A DNA stretch of 45,369 nucleotides from an uncultured Pelagibacteraceae bacterium (GTDB lineage Bacteria > Pseudomonadota > Alphaproteobacteria > Pelagibacterales > Pelagibacteraceae), in the NCBI GenBank assembly GCA_902582165.1, contig CACHQZ010000005.1:1-45369 (forward strand), written 5' to 3'. The notes under the pieces are model-generated. The model saw nothing but the letters and a program-made list of their open reading frames with translations. It was not told the DNA's origin and did not search any database. A program made the position numbers and the translations under genes. Shown here in pieces: positions 24,123 to 34,048 of the stretch (within the stretch, counting starts at the first letter, position 1; every line of letters begins with the position of its first letter).

Positions 24123-24928
24123 TAAAAATTTTAGTACTTGGTGATGTGATGGGTTTAGCTGGTCGTAAAGCTTTAAAAAAAAATCTAAAGAGCGTCCTTG
24201 ATCAAAATCAAATAGATTTTACAGTAATAAATGGAGAGAATGCTGCAGATGATGGAAAAGGTATTACCGAAGATATTGTTAAAGATTTTTTCTCATTAGG
24301 TATTGATGTAATTACTTCAGGAAATCATATTTGGGATAAAATGGAAACTTCTAAGTTTATTGATAAAGAAAATAGATTATTAAGACCTGCAAATTTGGTT
24401 GAAGGCTCTCCTGGCAGAGGACATGGAATTTTTTTAGATAAGAATAGAAAGTATAAAATTGGAGTGATAAACTTAATGGGAAATATTTTTATGAGAAAAA
24501 CAGATGATGTTTTTGTAACTGCAAAAAAAATTTGTAAAAACTTTACATTAAAACAAAATGTTGATTTCTTGATAGTTGACTTCCATGGAGAAATTACAAG
24601 TGAAAAAATGGCTATCGGGCATTTTTTCGATGGGATTTCAACTTGTGTAGTTGGTACTCACACGCATGTTCCGACCGCTGATACGCGGATTTTAGAAAAA
24701 GGTACAGCCTATCAAACAGATATCGGTATGTGCGGTGATTATAATTCTGTAATCGGAATGAATAAAGAAAATTCAATAAAAAAATTTTTTAAAGATAAAG
24801 ACGCAATTAAACATTTTCCCTCTGATGGAGAAGGAACCCTATCAGGTATTATAGTTGAAGCTTCAGAAAAAACAGGCTTAGCAAAAAAAGCAACTAGATT
24901 AATTTTAGGCGGGAACTTAGAGCGATAA
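24119..24928 (+). CDS. YmdB-family metallophosphoesterase
   Basis: A 269-residue phosphodiesterase of the TIGR00282/YmdB family. GDVMG near residue 8, NGENAADDGKG near 40, SGNHIWD near 66 and VGTHTHVPTADT near 180 supply the metal-binding residues. In Bacillus YmdB cleaves cyclic nucleotides or RNA; the role here is unknown. The start is TTG, overlapping the previous stop (TTGA), and it lies 2 nt before yebC. Confidence 0.88.
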   Translation: MIKILVLGDVMGLAGRKALKKNLKSVLDQNQIDFTVINGENAADDGKGITEDIVKDFFSLGIDVITSGNHIWDKMETSKFIDKENRLLRPANLVEGSPGRGHGIFLDKNRKYKIGVINLMGNIFMRKTDDVFVTAKKICKNFTLKQNVDFLIVDFHGEITSEKMAIGHFFDGISTCVVGTHTHVPTADTRILEKGTAYQTDIGMCGDYNSVIGMNKENSIKKFFKDKDAIKHFPSDGEGTLSGIIVEASEKTGLAKKATRLILGGNLER

Positions 24929-24930
24929 CA

Positions 24931-25662
24931 ATGGCAGGACATTCACATTGGGCTGGAATAAAACATAAAAAGGGAAGAGCAGATCAACAGCGAGCAAAAA
25001 TATTCTCTAAACTTTCCCGAGAGATTACTGTAGCTGCAAAATTAGGAGATAAAGATCCTGACATGAACCCAAGATTACGTTCAGCTGTTCAAGCAGCTAA
25101 ACAGGCTAATATGCCAAAAGATAATATATCAAGGGCAATTAATAAATCTGATTCTGTTAATGAAAAAAATTACGAAAATTTAAGGTACGAAGGTTTTGGC
25201 CCATTTAATACTGCACTCATAATTGAAACGCTAACAGACAATAAAAATAGATCTGCATCAAGTATAAGGACTATTTTACAAAAAAATGGTGGTCGTTTAG
25301 GAGAAACAGGATCAACCTCACATATGTTTGTAAATTGTGGCATTATCCAAATAGATAAAAATAATTTAAATGAAGAGGAAGTTTTTGAAGTGGCTATAAA
25401 TTCTGGAGCAAAAGATTGCACTCTTATTGGCGAATTGTACGAAGTAGTTACTCGAAAAGAGGATTTTTATAAAGTAAAAACTTTTATTGAAAAAAAAAAT
25501 TTTAGTTTAGCTTATTCTGCTATCGAGTGGCGAGCTCTTAATTATTTAGAATTAAATGTAACTCAAAAAGATAAAATAATTGAAATATTAGGCTTACTTG
25601 AACAATTAGATGATGTACAGAATATATTTTTAAATGTTAATTTACAAAAATTTGATAGATGA
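24931..25662 (+). CDS. yebC: YebC/PmpR/TACO1-family protein
   Basis: A 243-residue member of the YebC family. The N-terminal AGHSHWAGIKHKKGRADQQR and the GRLGETGSTSHMF block near 120-133 are diagnostic. Recent work links the family to translation of difficult proline-rich sequences, and older work to transcription. It overlaps the RuvC-like gene by 4 nt, in the order yebC-ruvC that is conserved in many bacteria. Confidence 0.95.
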   Translation: MAGHSHWAGIKHKKGRADQQRAKIFSKLSREITVAAKLGDKDPDMNPRLRSAVQAAKQANMPKDNISRAINKSDSVNEKNYENLRYEGFGPFNTALIIETLTDNKNRSASSIRTILQKNGGRLGETGSTSHMFVNCGIIQIDKNNLNEEEVFEVAINSGAKDCTLIGELYEVVTRKEDFYKVKTFIEKKNFSLAYSAIEWRALNYLELNVTQKDKIIEILGLLEQLDDVQNIFLNVNLQKFDR

Positions 25663-26150
25663 AAATTATTGGAATTGACCCTGGCTTAAGTGGAGCTATT
25701 GCGATTTTAAAGGAAAATAAGGTATTAGGTTTGTTTGACATTCCGGTAATGTCTGAGGGAAAAAAGAATAAAAGACAACTTAATAGTGCTCAACTCGTCA
25801 ATATCATTAGAGAAAATACTTTAAAAGATGACGAAGTTGTTGTGGTAGTAGAACAGGTAAACGCGATGCCAGGACAAGGTGTTACAAGCATGTTTAATTT
25901 TGGTCAAACATTTGGAGCTATAAAAGGTGTTTGCGCCGCTCTAAATCTTCCTATCTTTTTTGTAAGGCCTTCAAAATGGAAAAAACATTTTGAATTAATT
26001 AATTCCTCAAAAGACTCTAGCAGAACAAAAGCCATTGAAATGTATCCAAGTTTATCCAATGAACTTTCCAAAAAAAAAGATGTGAACAAATCAGACGCTA
26101 TATTAATAGCTAGATTTTATAGTGAGACCAAATTTAAAGAGATTAATTAA
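25659..26150 (+). CDS. RuvC-like Holliday junction resolvase family protein
   Basis: A 163-residue RNase H-fold nuclease candidate. Asp7 in GIDPG, Glu65 in VVVVEQV and Asp141/Asp146 in DVNKSDAILIA could form the catalytic acidic set. It is placed after yebC, where ruvC normally lies. The sequence differs from classical RuvC: the central AMPGQGVTSMFNFGQTFGAI block and RPSKWKK resemble phage-type RuvC-like proteins. ruvA and ruvB, which normally follow, are missing; tolQ starts 55 nt later. It may serve as the junction resolvase of this organism, or as a DNA repair nuclease. I leave the symbol blank because orthology is uncertain. Confidence 0.78.
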   Translation: MKIIGIDPGLSGAIAILKENKVLGLFDIPVMSEGKKNKRQLNSAQLVNIIRENTLKDDEVVVVVEQVNAMPGQGVTSMFNFGQTFGAIKGVCAALNLPIFFVRPSKWKKHFELINSSKDSSRTKAIEMYPSLSNELSKKKDVNKSDAILIARFYSETKFKEIN

Positions 26151-26152
26151 AT

Positions 26153-26164
26153 TTTGATATCAAA
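26153..26164. repeat. Perfect 12-nt palindrome before tolQ
   Basis: TTTGATATCAAA in the 55-nt spacer between the RuvC-like gene and tolQ. It could be a protein-binding site; in this A+T-rich DNA chance cannot be excluded. No poly-T follows, so it is not a terminator. Confidence 0.3.
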
Positions 26165-26205
26165 TACGCCAAATTCATGACACATTCTAAAAGTAATTAA
26201 CATTA

Positions 26206-26886
26206 ATGGAACAAGATATTGCTGCACAAGTAGTTGGTTTAGGTGGTTCAAGTGACTTCTCGCTTTTAAGTTTGTTTTTAAGAGCAGACTTTGTAGTAAA
26301 ATTTGTCATCATTTTATTGATTTTAAGTTCAATTTTTTCTTGGGCTTTAATTTTTGATAAATTTAAACTATTCAAATCAATAAATAAGTCCACAGATGAC
26401 TTTGAGAAAAAGTTCTGGAAAGCTAAATCTGCAGAAAGCTTCAATAATAATTTACCAGTTAATTCTAACGATCCAGCAACTTTAATTTTTAAAGCTGCAA
26501 TGACAGAACTTTTAAAGACCAAGAGACAGTCAGCTTCTGTGCAGTCAGCTAGAGTAGAGAGAATTCTTGAAATTGCTACAGATACTCAACAGAAGAAAGT
26601 TGAAAAAAATTTCACTTATTTAGCAACTATTGGATCAACCGCTCCATTCATTGGTTTATTTGGAACGGTATGGGGAATAATGAATTCTTTCCAATCAATT
26701 GCAATTTCAAGAAACACTAGCTTAGCTATTGTAGCGCCAGGTATCGCCGAGGCCTTATTTGCTACAGCATTGGGTTTGCTAGCTGCAATCCCAGCAGTAG
26801 TTGCATATAATAAATTTAACAGTGACTCTCAGAGATATTTTTCAAAGATTGAAAATTTTTCAAAAAGATTTCTATCAATAATTTAA
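26206..26886 (+). CDS. tolQ: Tol-Pal system protein TolQ
   Basis: A 226-residue inner-membrane proton-channel subunit of the MotA/TolQ/ExbB family. One hydrophobic segment lies near residues 28-46, and two more around 135-160 and 172-195. The third contains PGIAEALFATALGLLAAIPAV, the family signature. With TolR it energises TolA to constrict the outer membrane at division. It precedes tolR by 1 nt. The ybgC thioesterase gene that often precedes tolQ is not here. Confidence 0.95.
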   Translation: MEQDIAAQVVGLGGSSDFSLLSLFLRADFVVKFVIILLILSSIFSWALIFDKFKLFKSINKSTDDFEKKFWKAKSAESFNNNLPVNSNDPATLIFKAAMTELLKTKRQSASVQSARVERILEIATDTQQKKVEKNFTYLATIGSTAPFIGLFGTVWGIMNSFQSIAISRNTSLAIVAPGIAEALFATALGLLAAIPAVVAYNKFNSDSQRYFSKIENFSKRFLSII

Positions 26887-26887
26887 A

Positions 26888-27301
26888 ATGGCTTTTAAAT
26901 TTAATCGTTCACGAAAAGAACCAATGAGTGAAATTAACGTAACTCCATTTGTGGATGTTATGTTGGTGTTGCTAATAATTTTTATGGTTACAGCTCCATT
27001 ATTGACAGTTGGAGTTCAGGTAGATTTACCTGAGTCTTCAGCAGACTCTTTGCCTGATGATCAAGAGCCTTTAACTATTAGTATTAATTCTAAAGGAGAG
27101 ATTTATATTCAAGAACATCAAGTTACTTACCAAAAGATGATTCCAAAATTATTAGCAATAGCAAAAAATAGAACAGATACGAGAATATACGTTCGAGGAG
27201 ATAAAAATATTAATTATGGAAGAGTTTTAGAGGTTATGGGAACTTTATCAGGTTCTGGGTTTTCAAAAGTTGCCTTAATATCTGAACCATACAAGCAATA
27301 G
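26888..27301 (+). CDS. tolR: Tol-Pal system protein TolR
   Basis: A 137-residue protein with one membrane helix. Asp23 in NVTPFVDVMLVLLIIFMV is the conserved proton-pathway residue. The periplasmic domain follows, with YVRGDKNINYGRV near residue 110. It is the ExbD/TolR partner of TolQ. The spacing to tolA is 8 nt. Confidence 0.95.
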   Translation: MAFKFNRSRKEPMSEINVTPFVDVMLVLLIIFMVTAPLLTVGVQVDLPESSADSLPDDQEPLTISINSKGEIYIQEHQVTYQKMIPKLLAIAKNRTDTRIYVRGDKNINYGRVLEVMGTLSGSGFSKVALISEPYKQ

Positions 27302-27309
27302 GATGATAT

Positions 27310-28119
27310 ATGACAAGGAGTTTAATATTTTCATTAACATTTCACTCAATAATGATTTTACTAACTGCTCTGAGCTTACCTTTTATGATTAGAGAACCTA
27401 TAGAATTACCGCCAATTGTATCAGTAGAGCTAATACAGATCTCCGACAAAACTGTTATTCCCTACGCTCCAAAAGCTAGAAAAATAATTGAAGAAACAAA
27501 AAAAAAAGAGGAAGAAAGAGTTGTCTCAGAACAAGCGCCACCAGCTGCAAAAGCAAAAGAAAAGCCTGACAGGATTCCCCTACCTAATGATAATAAAGAA
27601 AAAAAACAATTAATTAAAAAAAAACAAAACCCCGAGGATATCAAACCTCAAATTAGACAATCATCAGAATTTGAAAAAAAAGAAATTATCGATACAAATC
27701 AAATAGCCGCTTTAATTGATAAGGCAAAAGAAATAGAAGCTATTGAACAAAAAAAAACAAATCAAATCACTCAAAGCAATCAAAAAAATACTTTTGCAAC
27801 TGGTCTAAGTTTATCTGAGGAAGATGCTTTGAGAGCCCAAATCTTTGGATGCTGGAGTATTCCTATAGGCTTGCCTTATGATGATAACCTCTTGGTAAGA
27901 ATTAAGTTAAATTTGAAAAAAGATGGAACAATTATGAAGTCAGAAATTTTAGATCATGAAAGAATGAATAGACCAGGGCAGAAATTTTATAAAGTACTTG
28001 CGGAGAGCGCTTTAAGAGCCGTAAGGTTATGTCAGCCGCTAAAAGTACCGCCAACTGGATATGAAAAATGGAAAGATTTACAGTTGAACTTTAATCCGGC
28101 TGAAATGTTAAAAGGTTGA
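27310..28119 (+). CDS. tolA: Tol-Pal system protein TolA
   Basis: A 269-residue protein with an N-terminal membrane anchor (residues about 7-25), a Lys/Glu-rich stalk from about 60 to 165, and a C-terminal periplasmic domain. The C-terminal domain holds the [13 protein letters not shown] strand and an [13 protein letters not shown] helix. It is shorter than E. coli TolA, mainly in the stalk. It spans the periplasm to link TolQR with Pal. It ends 1 nt before tolB. Confidence 0.87.
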   Translation: MTRSLIFSLTFHSIMILLTALSLPFMIREPIELPPIVSVELIQISDKTVIPYAPKARKIIEETKKKEEERVVSEQAPPAAKAKEKPDRIPLPNDNKEKKQLIKKKQNPEDIKPQIRQSSEFEKKEIIDTNQIAALIDKAKEIEAIEQKKTNQITQSNQKNTFATGLSLSEEDALRAQIFGCWSIPIGLPYDDNLLVRIKLNLKKDGTIMKSEILDHERMNRPGQKFYKVLAESALRAVRLCQPLKVPPTGYEKWKDLQLNFNPAEMLKG

Positions 28120-28120
28120 A

Positions 28121-29458
28121 ATGAAAAAGTTTGTCTTAATATTAATATCAAGTTTAATTTTTATCTCTAAAGCTTATGCATTAATCCAAGTAGATATTAC
28201 TCGGGGAAATTTAGACCCTTTACCTATTGCAGTCTCTCCACTCCATGTTGATCCAAAGTCTGAAAAACAAGAGGATCTAAATGTTAGAGAGCTAGGAGAG
28301 GAAATATCTAAAATTATAGAAAAAAATTTTAAAAACACAGGACTATTTAATCCTCTTAAAAAAGAAGCTTTTGTTCAAAAGCCAGATATAGCTCATCTAA
28401 AACCAAGGTTTGAGGATTGGAGATTAATTAAAGCTCAAGCTCTGGTTACAGGTAAATTACTTGTTAACAAAGATAAATTAAAAGTTGAGTTTAGACTTTG
28501 GGATCTTACTGCAGCAAAAGAAATGGTTGCTTTGGCTTTTACAACAACTCCATCTAATTGGAGAAGAGTCGCTCATATAATTTCAGACAAAATTTATGAA
28601 AGATTGACTGGTGAAGAGGGATATTTCGACACTAGAATTATTTACGTTGCAGAAAGTGGTCCAAAAAATCAAAGAGTTAAAAAACTTGCGATAATGGATC
28701 AGGATGGATCAAATACTAAATATCTTACTTTAGGGAATGAATTGGTTTTAACTCCAAGATTCAATCCAACTAATCAAATGGTTACTTACATGTCTTATTT
28801 TAGAAACATGCCTCGAGTCTATTTGTTAGATATAGAAACAGGAACACAAGAGGTTGTAGGAAATTTTCCTGGTATGACTTTTGCACCGCGATTTTCACCT
28901 GATGGAAAAAAAATTATTATGAGTTTTGCAAAAGATGGTAATTCTGACATTTACACAATGGATTTAAACTCAAGAGTGGTAGAAAGAATTACAGAACACT
29001 CCTCAATTGACACTTCACCTTCATTTTCACCTGACGGAAAATTTATTGCCTTTAACTCTGATAGAAGTGGCTTACAGCAAATATATGTTATGAGAAGTGA
29101 CGGTAGTAATGTTAAGAGAGTAACTTTTGGTAAAGGAATTTACGGAACTCCAGTTTGGTCACCAAGGGGAGATTTAATAGCTTTCACGAAAATGCACAAA
29201 GGAAGATTTTATATTGGAGTAATGAGAGTTGATGGAACGGGAGAAAGATTATTGACAGAAAATTATTATCAAGAAGCACCTTCTTGGTCACCTAATGGAA
29301 GAGTATTAGTTTTTTATAGAGAAACTAAAGCTGGTGAGAAAGGAGAGGGGTTTTCAGCAAAACTATGGTCAATTGATATAACTGGTTATAATGAAAGGAG
29401 ACTTTCCACTAAAACCGACGCTTCAGACCCATCTTGGTCCTCATTATTATCAAAGTAA
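28121..29458 (+). CDS. tolB: Tol-Pal system beta-propeller protein TolB
   Basis: A 445-residue periplasmic protein with a Sec signal peptide (about residues 1-20, cleavage after AYA). An N-terminal domain binds TolA. A six-bladed beta-propeller of WD40-like TolB repeats then starts near residue 200, with repeated [17 protein letters not shown] and WSPxG segments. It binds Pal at the outer membrane. It lies at the end of tolQRAB, with pal 75 nt downstream. Confidence 0.95.
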   Translation: MKKFVLILISSLIFISKAYALIQVDITRGNLDPLPIAVSPLHVDPKSEKQEDLNVRELGEEISKIIEKNFKNTGLFNPLKKEAFVQKPDIAHLKPRFEDWRLIKAQALVTGKLLVNKDKLKVEFRLWDLTAAKEMVALAFTTTPSNWRRVAHIISDKIYERLTGEEGYFDTRIIYVAESGPKNQRVKKLAIMDQDGSNTKYLTLGNELVLTPRFNPTNQMVTYMSYFRNMPRVYLLDIETGTQEVVGNFPGMTFAPRFSPDGKKIIMSFAKDGNSDIYTMDLNSRVVERITEHSSIDTSPSFSPDGKFIAFNSDRSGLQQIYVMRSDGSNVKRVTFGKGIYGTPVWSPRGDLIAFTKMHKGRFYIGVMRVDGTGERLLTENYYQEAPSWSPNGRVLVFYRETKAGEKGEGFSAKLWSIDITGYNERRLSTKTDASDPSWSSLLSK

Positions 29459-29523
29459 GGTAAAATTTTATGTAAAATATGCTTGAAAACTTTCTAATAA
29501 TTTGAAATAACCACAATGAACCT

Positions 29524-29528
29524 AGGGG
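29524..29528 (+). promoter_or_regulatory. Ribosome binding site of pal
   Basis: AGGGG with a 5-nt spacer to the ATG at 29534. It supports this start over the upstream ATG at 29516, whose coding sequence would include the site. Confidence 0.65.
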
Positions 29529-29533
29529 AAAAA

Positions 29534-30010
29534 ATGACATTACAAAAGAATTTAAAAAACATATTACTCGTAATTTTTACGACATTGATACTTAGCGCAT
29601 GTTCGACAGCTAAAAAGTCAGGTGATATTGATGGAGATGTTTACACTGGAAAAGAAACAGTTGAGTATTTAGCATCTGGAGTTCCTGATAGAGTGTTTTT
29701 TGCAACAAACAAATCTTCTTTAACTACTGCCTCAAGAGCTACTTTAAGAAAACAAGCAACTTTCTTAAGAAAAAATAAAGATCTTAACGTTACTATAGAA
29801 GGTCACGCAGACGAGAGAGGAACTAGAGAATACAACTTAGCTTTAGGTGAAAGAAGAGCTAATGCTGCTAGAGATTATCTGATGACATACGGTATTTCAG
29901 GAAAAAGAATTTCTGTTATCAGTTACGGTAAGGAAAAACCTGTAAATCCAAAGTCTTCACCAATATCTTGGTCTCAAAATAGAAGATCAGTTACGGTTAA
30001 AGTAAATTAA
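29534..30010 (+). CDS. pal: Peptidoglycan-associated lipoprotein Pal
   Basis: A 158-residue outer-membrane lipoprotein. The lipobox LSAC places the lipidated Cys at residue 23 after a hydrophobic signal. The C-terminal OmpA-like domain (about 55-155) contains FFATNKSSL, TIEGHADERGTREYN and SYGKEKP, the peptidoglycan (diaminopimelate) binding signature. An ATG at 29516 would add six residues; 29534 is chosen because of its ribosome binding site and shorter signal. A strong terminator follows 12 nt downstream. Confidence 0.95.
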   Translation: MTLQKNLKNILLVIFTTLILSACSTAKKSGDIDGDVYTGKETVEYLASGVPDRVFFATNKSSLTTASRATLRKQATFLRKNKDLNVTIEGHADERGTREYNLALGERRANAARDYLMTYGISGKRISVISYGKEKPVNPKSSPISWSQNRRSVTVKVN

Positions 30011-30022
30011 TTAAGTTTTTTT

Positions 30023-30064
30023 AAGACCCTTTAATAAGCTATTTTATTAAAGGGTCTTTTTTTT
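30023..30064 (+). terminator. Rho-independent terminator after pal
   Basis: A perfect 15-bp stem pairs 30023-30037 with 30044-30058 around a 6-nt loop (GCTATT). The central AGACCC/GGGTCT is the GC-rich part and eight T residues run 30057-30064. It is the clearest intrinsic terminator in the window and separates pal from cpoB. Confidence 0.92.
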
Positions 30065-30088
30065 GCCATTATATAAAAATAAATATTA

Positions 30089-31063
30089 ATGATGTTGTAT
30101 TTATTAAATATAAGAACTTTTTTTGTTTACTTAGTAATTTGTTTGATCACATCTATAAATAATCTAAAAGCCGAGGAAGAAGAGATATATTTAAAATCAA
30201 TTTCAGATCAAATTCAAGTAATAACAAAAGATCTTAAAACTTTAGAGAAAGCTGTTTATCAGAAATCTGATTTAACGTCCTCAAATGCTTCAAGTTTAAT
30301 GAAGTCAGACGGTTTAAATGAAGATATTTTAACAAAACATTTGTTAAAATTAAATAAAATTGAAGATCAATTCAGACAACTTACAAATAAATTTGAGGAA
30401 GTAAATTTTAAATTGGATAAATTATCGACCAGAGTAACTAAAATTCAATCAGATAATCAACTTAGGTTCTCAGATTTAGAAAATACAAATGTTGAAACTC
30501 CTAAAAAAGAAAAAGTAATTTTACCAGGAACAAGCAAACCCCAAGATTTTGGTTCAACACCAGCTTATCAAACTTCCAATTTACCAAAACAACAAACAAT
30601 AAATTCAGTTGAAGCAGCTCAAACCGTGATCTCTGAAGAACCTAAACCAAAAGACTCATTATTACCTACAAACAAAAAACCCAAAGAACAGTATGAGTTT
30701 GCGGTAAGTTTTATGAAAATCGGTGATTATGAAACTGCTGAATTTGCTTTAAAAGAATTTATCGATACAAACAAAGATCATGATTTAGCAGGAAGTGCCC
30801 AGTACTGGTATGGCGAAACTTTTAGGATAAGACAATTGTATTCAGATGCTGCCACAGCTTACTTGGACGGTTATCAAAATTATCCAAAAAGCAAAAAAGC
30901 GCCAGACAATCTTTTAAAATTAGGAATAACTATGGTCAAACTTGGGGAAAAAGATCAAGGTTGTAAAATGATTTCAGGACTTAAAAAAGAATACCCAAAA
31001 GCAAGTAAGTCTGTGTTACAAAAAGCTCAGTATGAGCAAAAAAAATTCAAATGTAATTCTTAA
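30089..31063 (+). CDS. cpoB: Tol-Pal system protein CpoB (YbgF)
   Basis: A 324-residue periplasmic protein. A Sec signal peptide (about 1-28, cleavage near LKA|EE) precedes a coiled coil (about 40-135), a Pro/Gln-rich linker and a C-terminal TPR domain with YEFAVSFMKIGDYETAEFAL near 205. It links peptidoglycan synthesis with Tol-driven outer-membrane constriction. It begins 24 nt after the pal terminator, and a second Met at codon 2 may also start it. It overlaps tilS by 32 nt. Confidence 0.9.
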   Translation: MMLYLLNIRTFFVYLVICLITSINNLKAEEEEIYLKSISDQIQVITKDLKTLEKAVYQKSDLTSSNASSLMKSDGLNEDILTKHLLKLNKIEDQFRQLTNKFEEVNFKLDKLSTRVTKIQSDNQLRFSDLENTNVETPKKEKVILPGTSKPQDFGSTPAYQTSNLPKQQTINSVEAAQTVISEEPKPKDSLLPTNKKPKEQYEFAVSFMKIGDYETAEFALKEFIDTNKDHDLAGSAQYWYGETFRIRQLYSDAATAYLDGYQNYPKSKKAPDNLLKLGITMVKLGEKDQGCKMISGLKKEYPKASKSVLQKAQYEQKKFKCNS

Positions 31064-32054
31064 GAATTATTTTAAAGATTTTAAAGAATTACATGAAATA
31101 TATTTAAAATTTAAGATAAAATTAAAAAACTTCAAAAAAAAAACTTTTGTTGTTGCTGTTTCTGGAGGACCTGATAGTTTAGCTTTAGTTGCACTAACAA
31201 AATCTTTTCATTATGAAAATAAAACCAAATTCTTTTACGTTTTAATAAATCATAATATTAGAAAAAAATCTTCTCAAGAAGCTATCAAAGTTAAAAAACT
31301 GCTTTTTAAAAAAAAAATTAATTTAAATATAGTATCTAATCAGCAACTCATAAAAAAAAATATCCAAAGTGAAGCTAGAAATATTAGGTATAATTTATTA
31401 TTAAAATTTTGCAAAAAAAAGAAGATTAATAATTTAATCACAGCTCACAATTTAGAAGATCAGGTAGAGACTTTTTTTATAAGGCTTTCAAGAGGTAGTG
31501 GGCTGACAGGATTATCATCCATGAAACCAATTTATAAAATTAAACCAAATATAAAATTACATCGACCACTTCTAGATATAAAAAAGGTGCATTTAATAAA
31601 AATTAGTAGACTTATTTTTGGAAAATTTATTTCAGATCCTACAAATACTGATACTAAGTTTTTAAGACCAAAAATCAGAAATTTAAAAAAACCATTGGAG
31701 GCGAGCGGGATAGAATATACTCAAATCATAAAGTCTATTAAACACTTAGCGTCCAGTAAAGAAACATTAGAAAAATACTTCACCAAGGAATATAAAAATG
31801 TAGTTCAGAATTATAGAAATAATTTAATAATTATTGATATGAATAGATTTAAAAAGCTTAATCAAGAAATGAAAATAAAAGTAATTAATGCATCAATCAA
31901 AAAACTAAAAAACAATTACTACAACCCAAGGTCAAAAAAGGTAATAAATTTGATCAATAAACTTGAAAATAAAGCTGGTAATAAATTTACATTGGGTGGA
32001 TGCATATTTATCAAAAATAGCGAAAAATTAACGTTAACAAAAGAAAGACCTTAA
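31032..32054 (+). CDS. tilS: tRNA(Ile)-lysidine synthase
   Basis: A 340-residue PP-loop ATPase that converts C34 to lysidine in the anticodon of tRNA-Ile(CAT) so that it reads AUA. The P-loop SGGPDS is at about 44-49, followed by INHNIRKKS and TAHNLEDQVETFFIRLSRG. It is shorter than the E. coli protein and lacks most of the C-terminal extension. It overlaps cpoB by 32 nt; the first ATG is used, though one later start would shorten the overlap. The essential enzyme fits the low G+C, AUA-rich genome. Confidence 0.9.
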   Translation: MSKKNSNVILKNYFKDFKELHEIYLKFKIKLKNFKKKTFVVAVSGGPDSLALVALTKSFHYENKTKFFYVLINHNIRKKSSQEAIKVKKLLFKKKINLNIVSNQQLIKKNIQSEARNIRYNLLLKFCKKKKINNLITAHNLEDQVETFFIRLSRGSGLTGLSSMKPIYKIKPNIKLHRPLLDIKKVHLIKISRLIFGKFISDPTNTDTKFLRPKIRNLKKPLEASGIEYTQIIKSIKHLASSKETLEKYFTKEYKNVVQNYRNNLIIIDMNRFKKLNQEMKIKVINASIKKLKNNYYNPRSKKVINLINKLENKAGNKFTLGGCIFIKNSEKLTLTKERP

Positions 32055-32086
32055 AAAAAACCCTTAAAAGTTCTATTTTGTCTTAT

Positions 32087-32115
32087 TTACAACCTAATTT
32101 TTATTAGAATATACT
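32087..32115 (+). promoter_or_regulatory. Predicted sigma70 promoter of ftsH
   Basis: TTTACA (32087-32092) and TATACT (32110-32115) are 17 nt apart in the 94-nt spacer before ftsH. Each is one base off consensus. It would give a leader of about 27 nt. No heat-shock (RpoH) consensus is seen here. Confidence 0.65.
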
Positions 32116-32148
32116 TGTTAAATAATTTTAAATGACTATTTAGATATC

Positions 32149-34047
32149 ATGAATTTAAAAAATCTAGTTATGTGGGTGATAATAGTTCTACTTTCAGTAG
32201 GGCTATTCAATATGTTTCAAGACCCAAATAAATTGAATAATGAAAAAAATTCTCTTTCCTTTTCAAATTTTTTAAATGAAGTAGAGGCAGGTAGAGTTGT
32301 TGAAGTTAAGATTCAAGGAAATAATATAAACGGAGTATTAGCTGACGGTAAATCTTTCACAACTTATTCCCCAAATTACCCAGAGCTAGTAGATAAGCTT
32401 TCATCTAGCGGTGTAAGCATTGTGGCAACACCTACAGAGGATAAGATGCCTTCATTATTAGGAATTTTGTTATCATGGTTTCCAATGCTTCTTCTTATTG
32501 GTGTATGGATATTTTTTATGCGACAGATGCAAGGAGGAAAAGGCGGTGCTATGGGTTTTGGGAGATCTAAAGCTAAGCTACTTAATGAAGCTCAAGGAAA
32601 AGTTACTTTTAATGACGTGGCTGGTGTAGAGGAAGCCAAAGAAGAAGTTGAAGAAATAGTAGAATTTTTAAAAGATCCAAAAAAATTTAGTCGTTTAGGA
32701 GGAAAAATTCCAAAAGGCGCACTTTTAATAGGACCACCTGGAACAGGAAAAACATTATTAGCAAAAGCTATAGCAGGGGAAGCTAACGTTCCATTTTTCT
32801 CAATTTCAGGTTCTGATTTTGTTGAAATGTTTGTTGGGGTTGGTGCATCAAGAGTTAGGGATATGTTTGAACAAGGTAAAAAACATTCTCCATGCATAAT
32901 TTTTATAGACGAGATAGACGCAGTTGGAAGAAGTAGGGGCGCTGGACTAGGAGGTGGAAACGATGAGAGAGAACAAACACTTAACCAATTACTTGTTGAA
33001 ATGGATGGATTTGATACTAATGAGGGAATTATATTAATTGCAGCAACTAACAGGCCAGATGTTTTAGACCCAGCATTACTAAGACCTGGAAGATTTGATA
33101 GACAAGTTGTTGTTGGAAACCCCGATATAGTTGGTAGAGAGGCAATTTTAAAAGTTCATGTCAAGAAAATCAATATTAGTCCTGACGTTAAATTAAGAAC
33201 AATAGCTAGAGGAACACCTGGTTTTTCTGGAGCAGATTTAGCAAATTTAATAAATGAGTCAGCTCTTCTCGCCGCAAGAAAAAATAAAAGAGTTGTTACA
33301 ATGTCAGATGTAGAAGAGGCCAAAGATAAAGTAATGATGGGAGCCGAGAGAAGGTCAATGGTTATGTCCGAGGATGAAAAAAAACTAACTGCTTATCACG
33401 AAGGTGGACACGCAATTGTAGCACTGAACGAACAAGCATCAGACCCTATTCATAAGGCTACCATTATACCAAGAGGTAGAGCTCTCGGAATGGTAATGAG
33501 ATTGCCAGAGAGAGACCATTTATCAGTTTCAAGAGAAAAAATGCACGCCGATATTGCTGTAGCAATGGGTGGAAGAATAGCTGAGGAAATAATTTTTGGA
33601 CACGATAAAGTTACCTCTGGAGCTTCTTCAGATATTGATATGGTTACAAAAATGGCAAAAAATATGGTTACAAAATATGGTATGAGCACTGAGCTAGGAA
33701 CTGTTGCATACGGTGAAAATGAGGAAGAAGTTTTTTTAGGAAGGTCAGTTACTAAACAACAGAATATGTCAGAGGAAACAGCAAAAAAAATAGATGCTGA
33801 AGTAAAAAAAATCGTAGACAAAGGTTACGATAGAGCTAAGAAAATACTTAATGAAAAATTAGATGACCTTCATAAAATTGCTAAAGCTTTACTTGTTTAT
33901 GAAACTTTATCAGGTGATGAGATTAGAGATCTCATATTAAAGAATATTAAGCCAACAAGATCATTTAAAGAGGAAGATAGCGAGGATAACAATAAAGCCG
34001 CATCTGCTTTAGGATCACTAGGTTTGAAACCAAAACCTGTGATCTAA
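32149..34047 (+). CDS. ftsH: ATP-dependent zinc metalloprotease FtsH
   Basis: A 632-residue membrane AAA protease. Two membrane helices lie near 5-22 and 105-124, enclosing a periplasmic segment. The AAA module has Walker A GPPGTGKT (195-202), Walker [12 protein letters not shown] and the [22 protein letters not shown]. The zinc protease motif HEGGH is at 417-421. It degrades membrane proteins and regulators such as RpoH. It is the first gene after tilS with its own promoter, and folP begins 1 nt after its stop. Confidence 0.97.
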   Translation: MNLKNLVMWVIIVLLSVGLFNMFQDPNKLNNEKNSLSFSNFLNEVEAGRVVEVKIQGNNINGVLADGKSFTTYSPNYPELVDKLSSSGVSIVATPTEDKMPSLLGILLSWFPMLLLIGVWIFFMRQMQGGKGGAMGFGRSKAKLLNEAQGKVTFNDVAGVEEAKEEVEEIVEFLKDPKKFSRLGGKIPKGALLIGPPGTGKTLLAKAIAGEANVPFFSISGSDFVEMFVGVGASRVRDMFEQGKKHSPCIIFIDEIDAVGRSRGAGLGGGNDEREQTLNQLLVEMDGFDTNEGIILIAATNRPDVLDPALLRPGRFDRQVVVGNPDIVGREAILKVHVKKINISPDVKLRTIARGTPGFSGADLANLINESALLAARKNKRVVTMSDVEEAKDKVMMGAERRSMVMSEDEKKLTAYHEGGHAIVALNEQASDPIHKATIIPRGRALGMVMRLPERDHLSVSREKMHADIAVAMGGRIAEEIIFGHDKVTSGASSDIDMVTKMAKNMVTKYGMSTELGTVAYGENEEEVFLGRSVTKQQNMSEETAKKIDAEVKKIVDKGYDRAKKILNEKLDDLHKIAKALLVYETLSGDEIRDLILKNIKPTRSFKEEDSEDNNKAASALGSLGLKPKPVI

Positions 34048-34048
34048 A

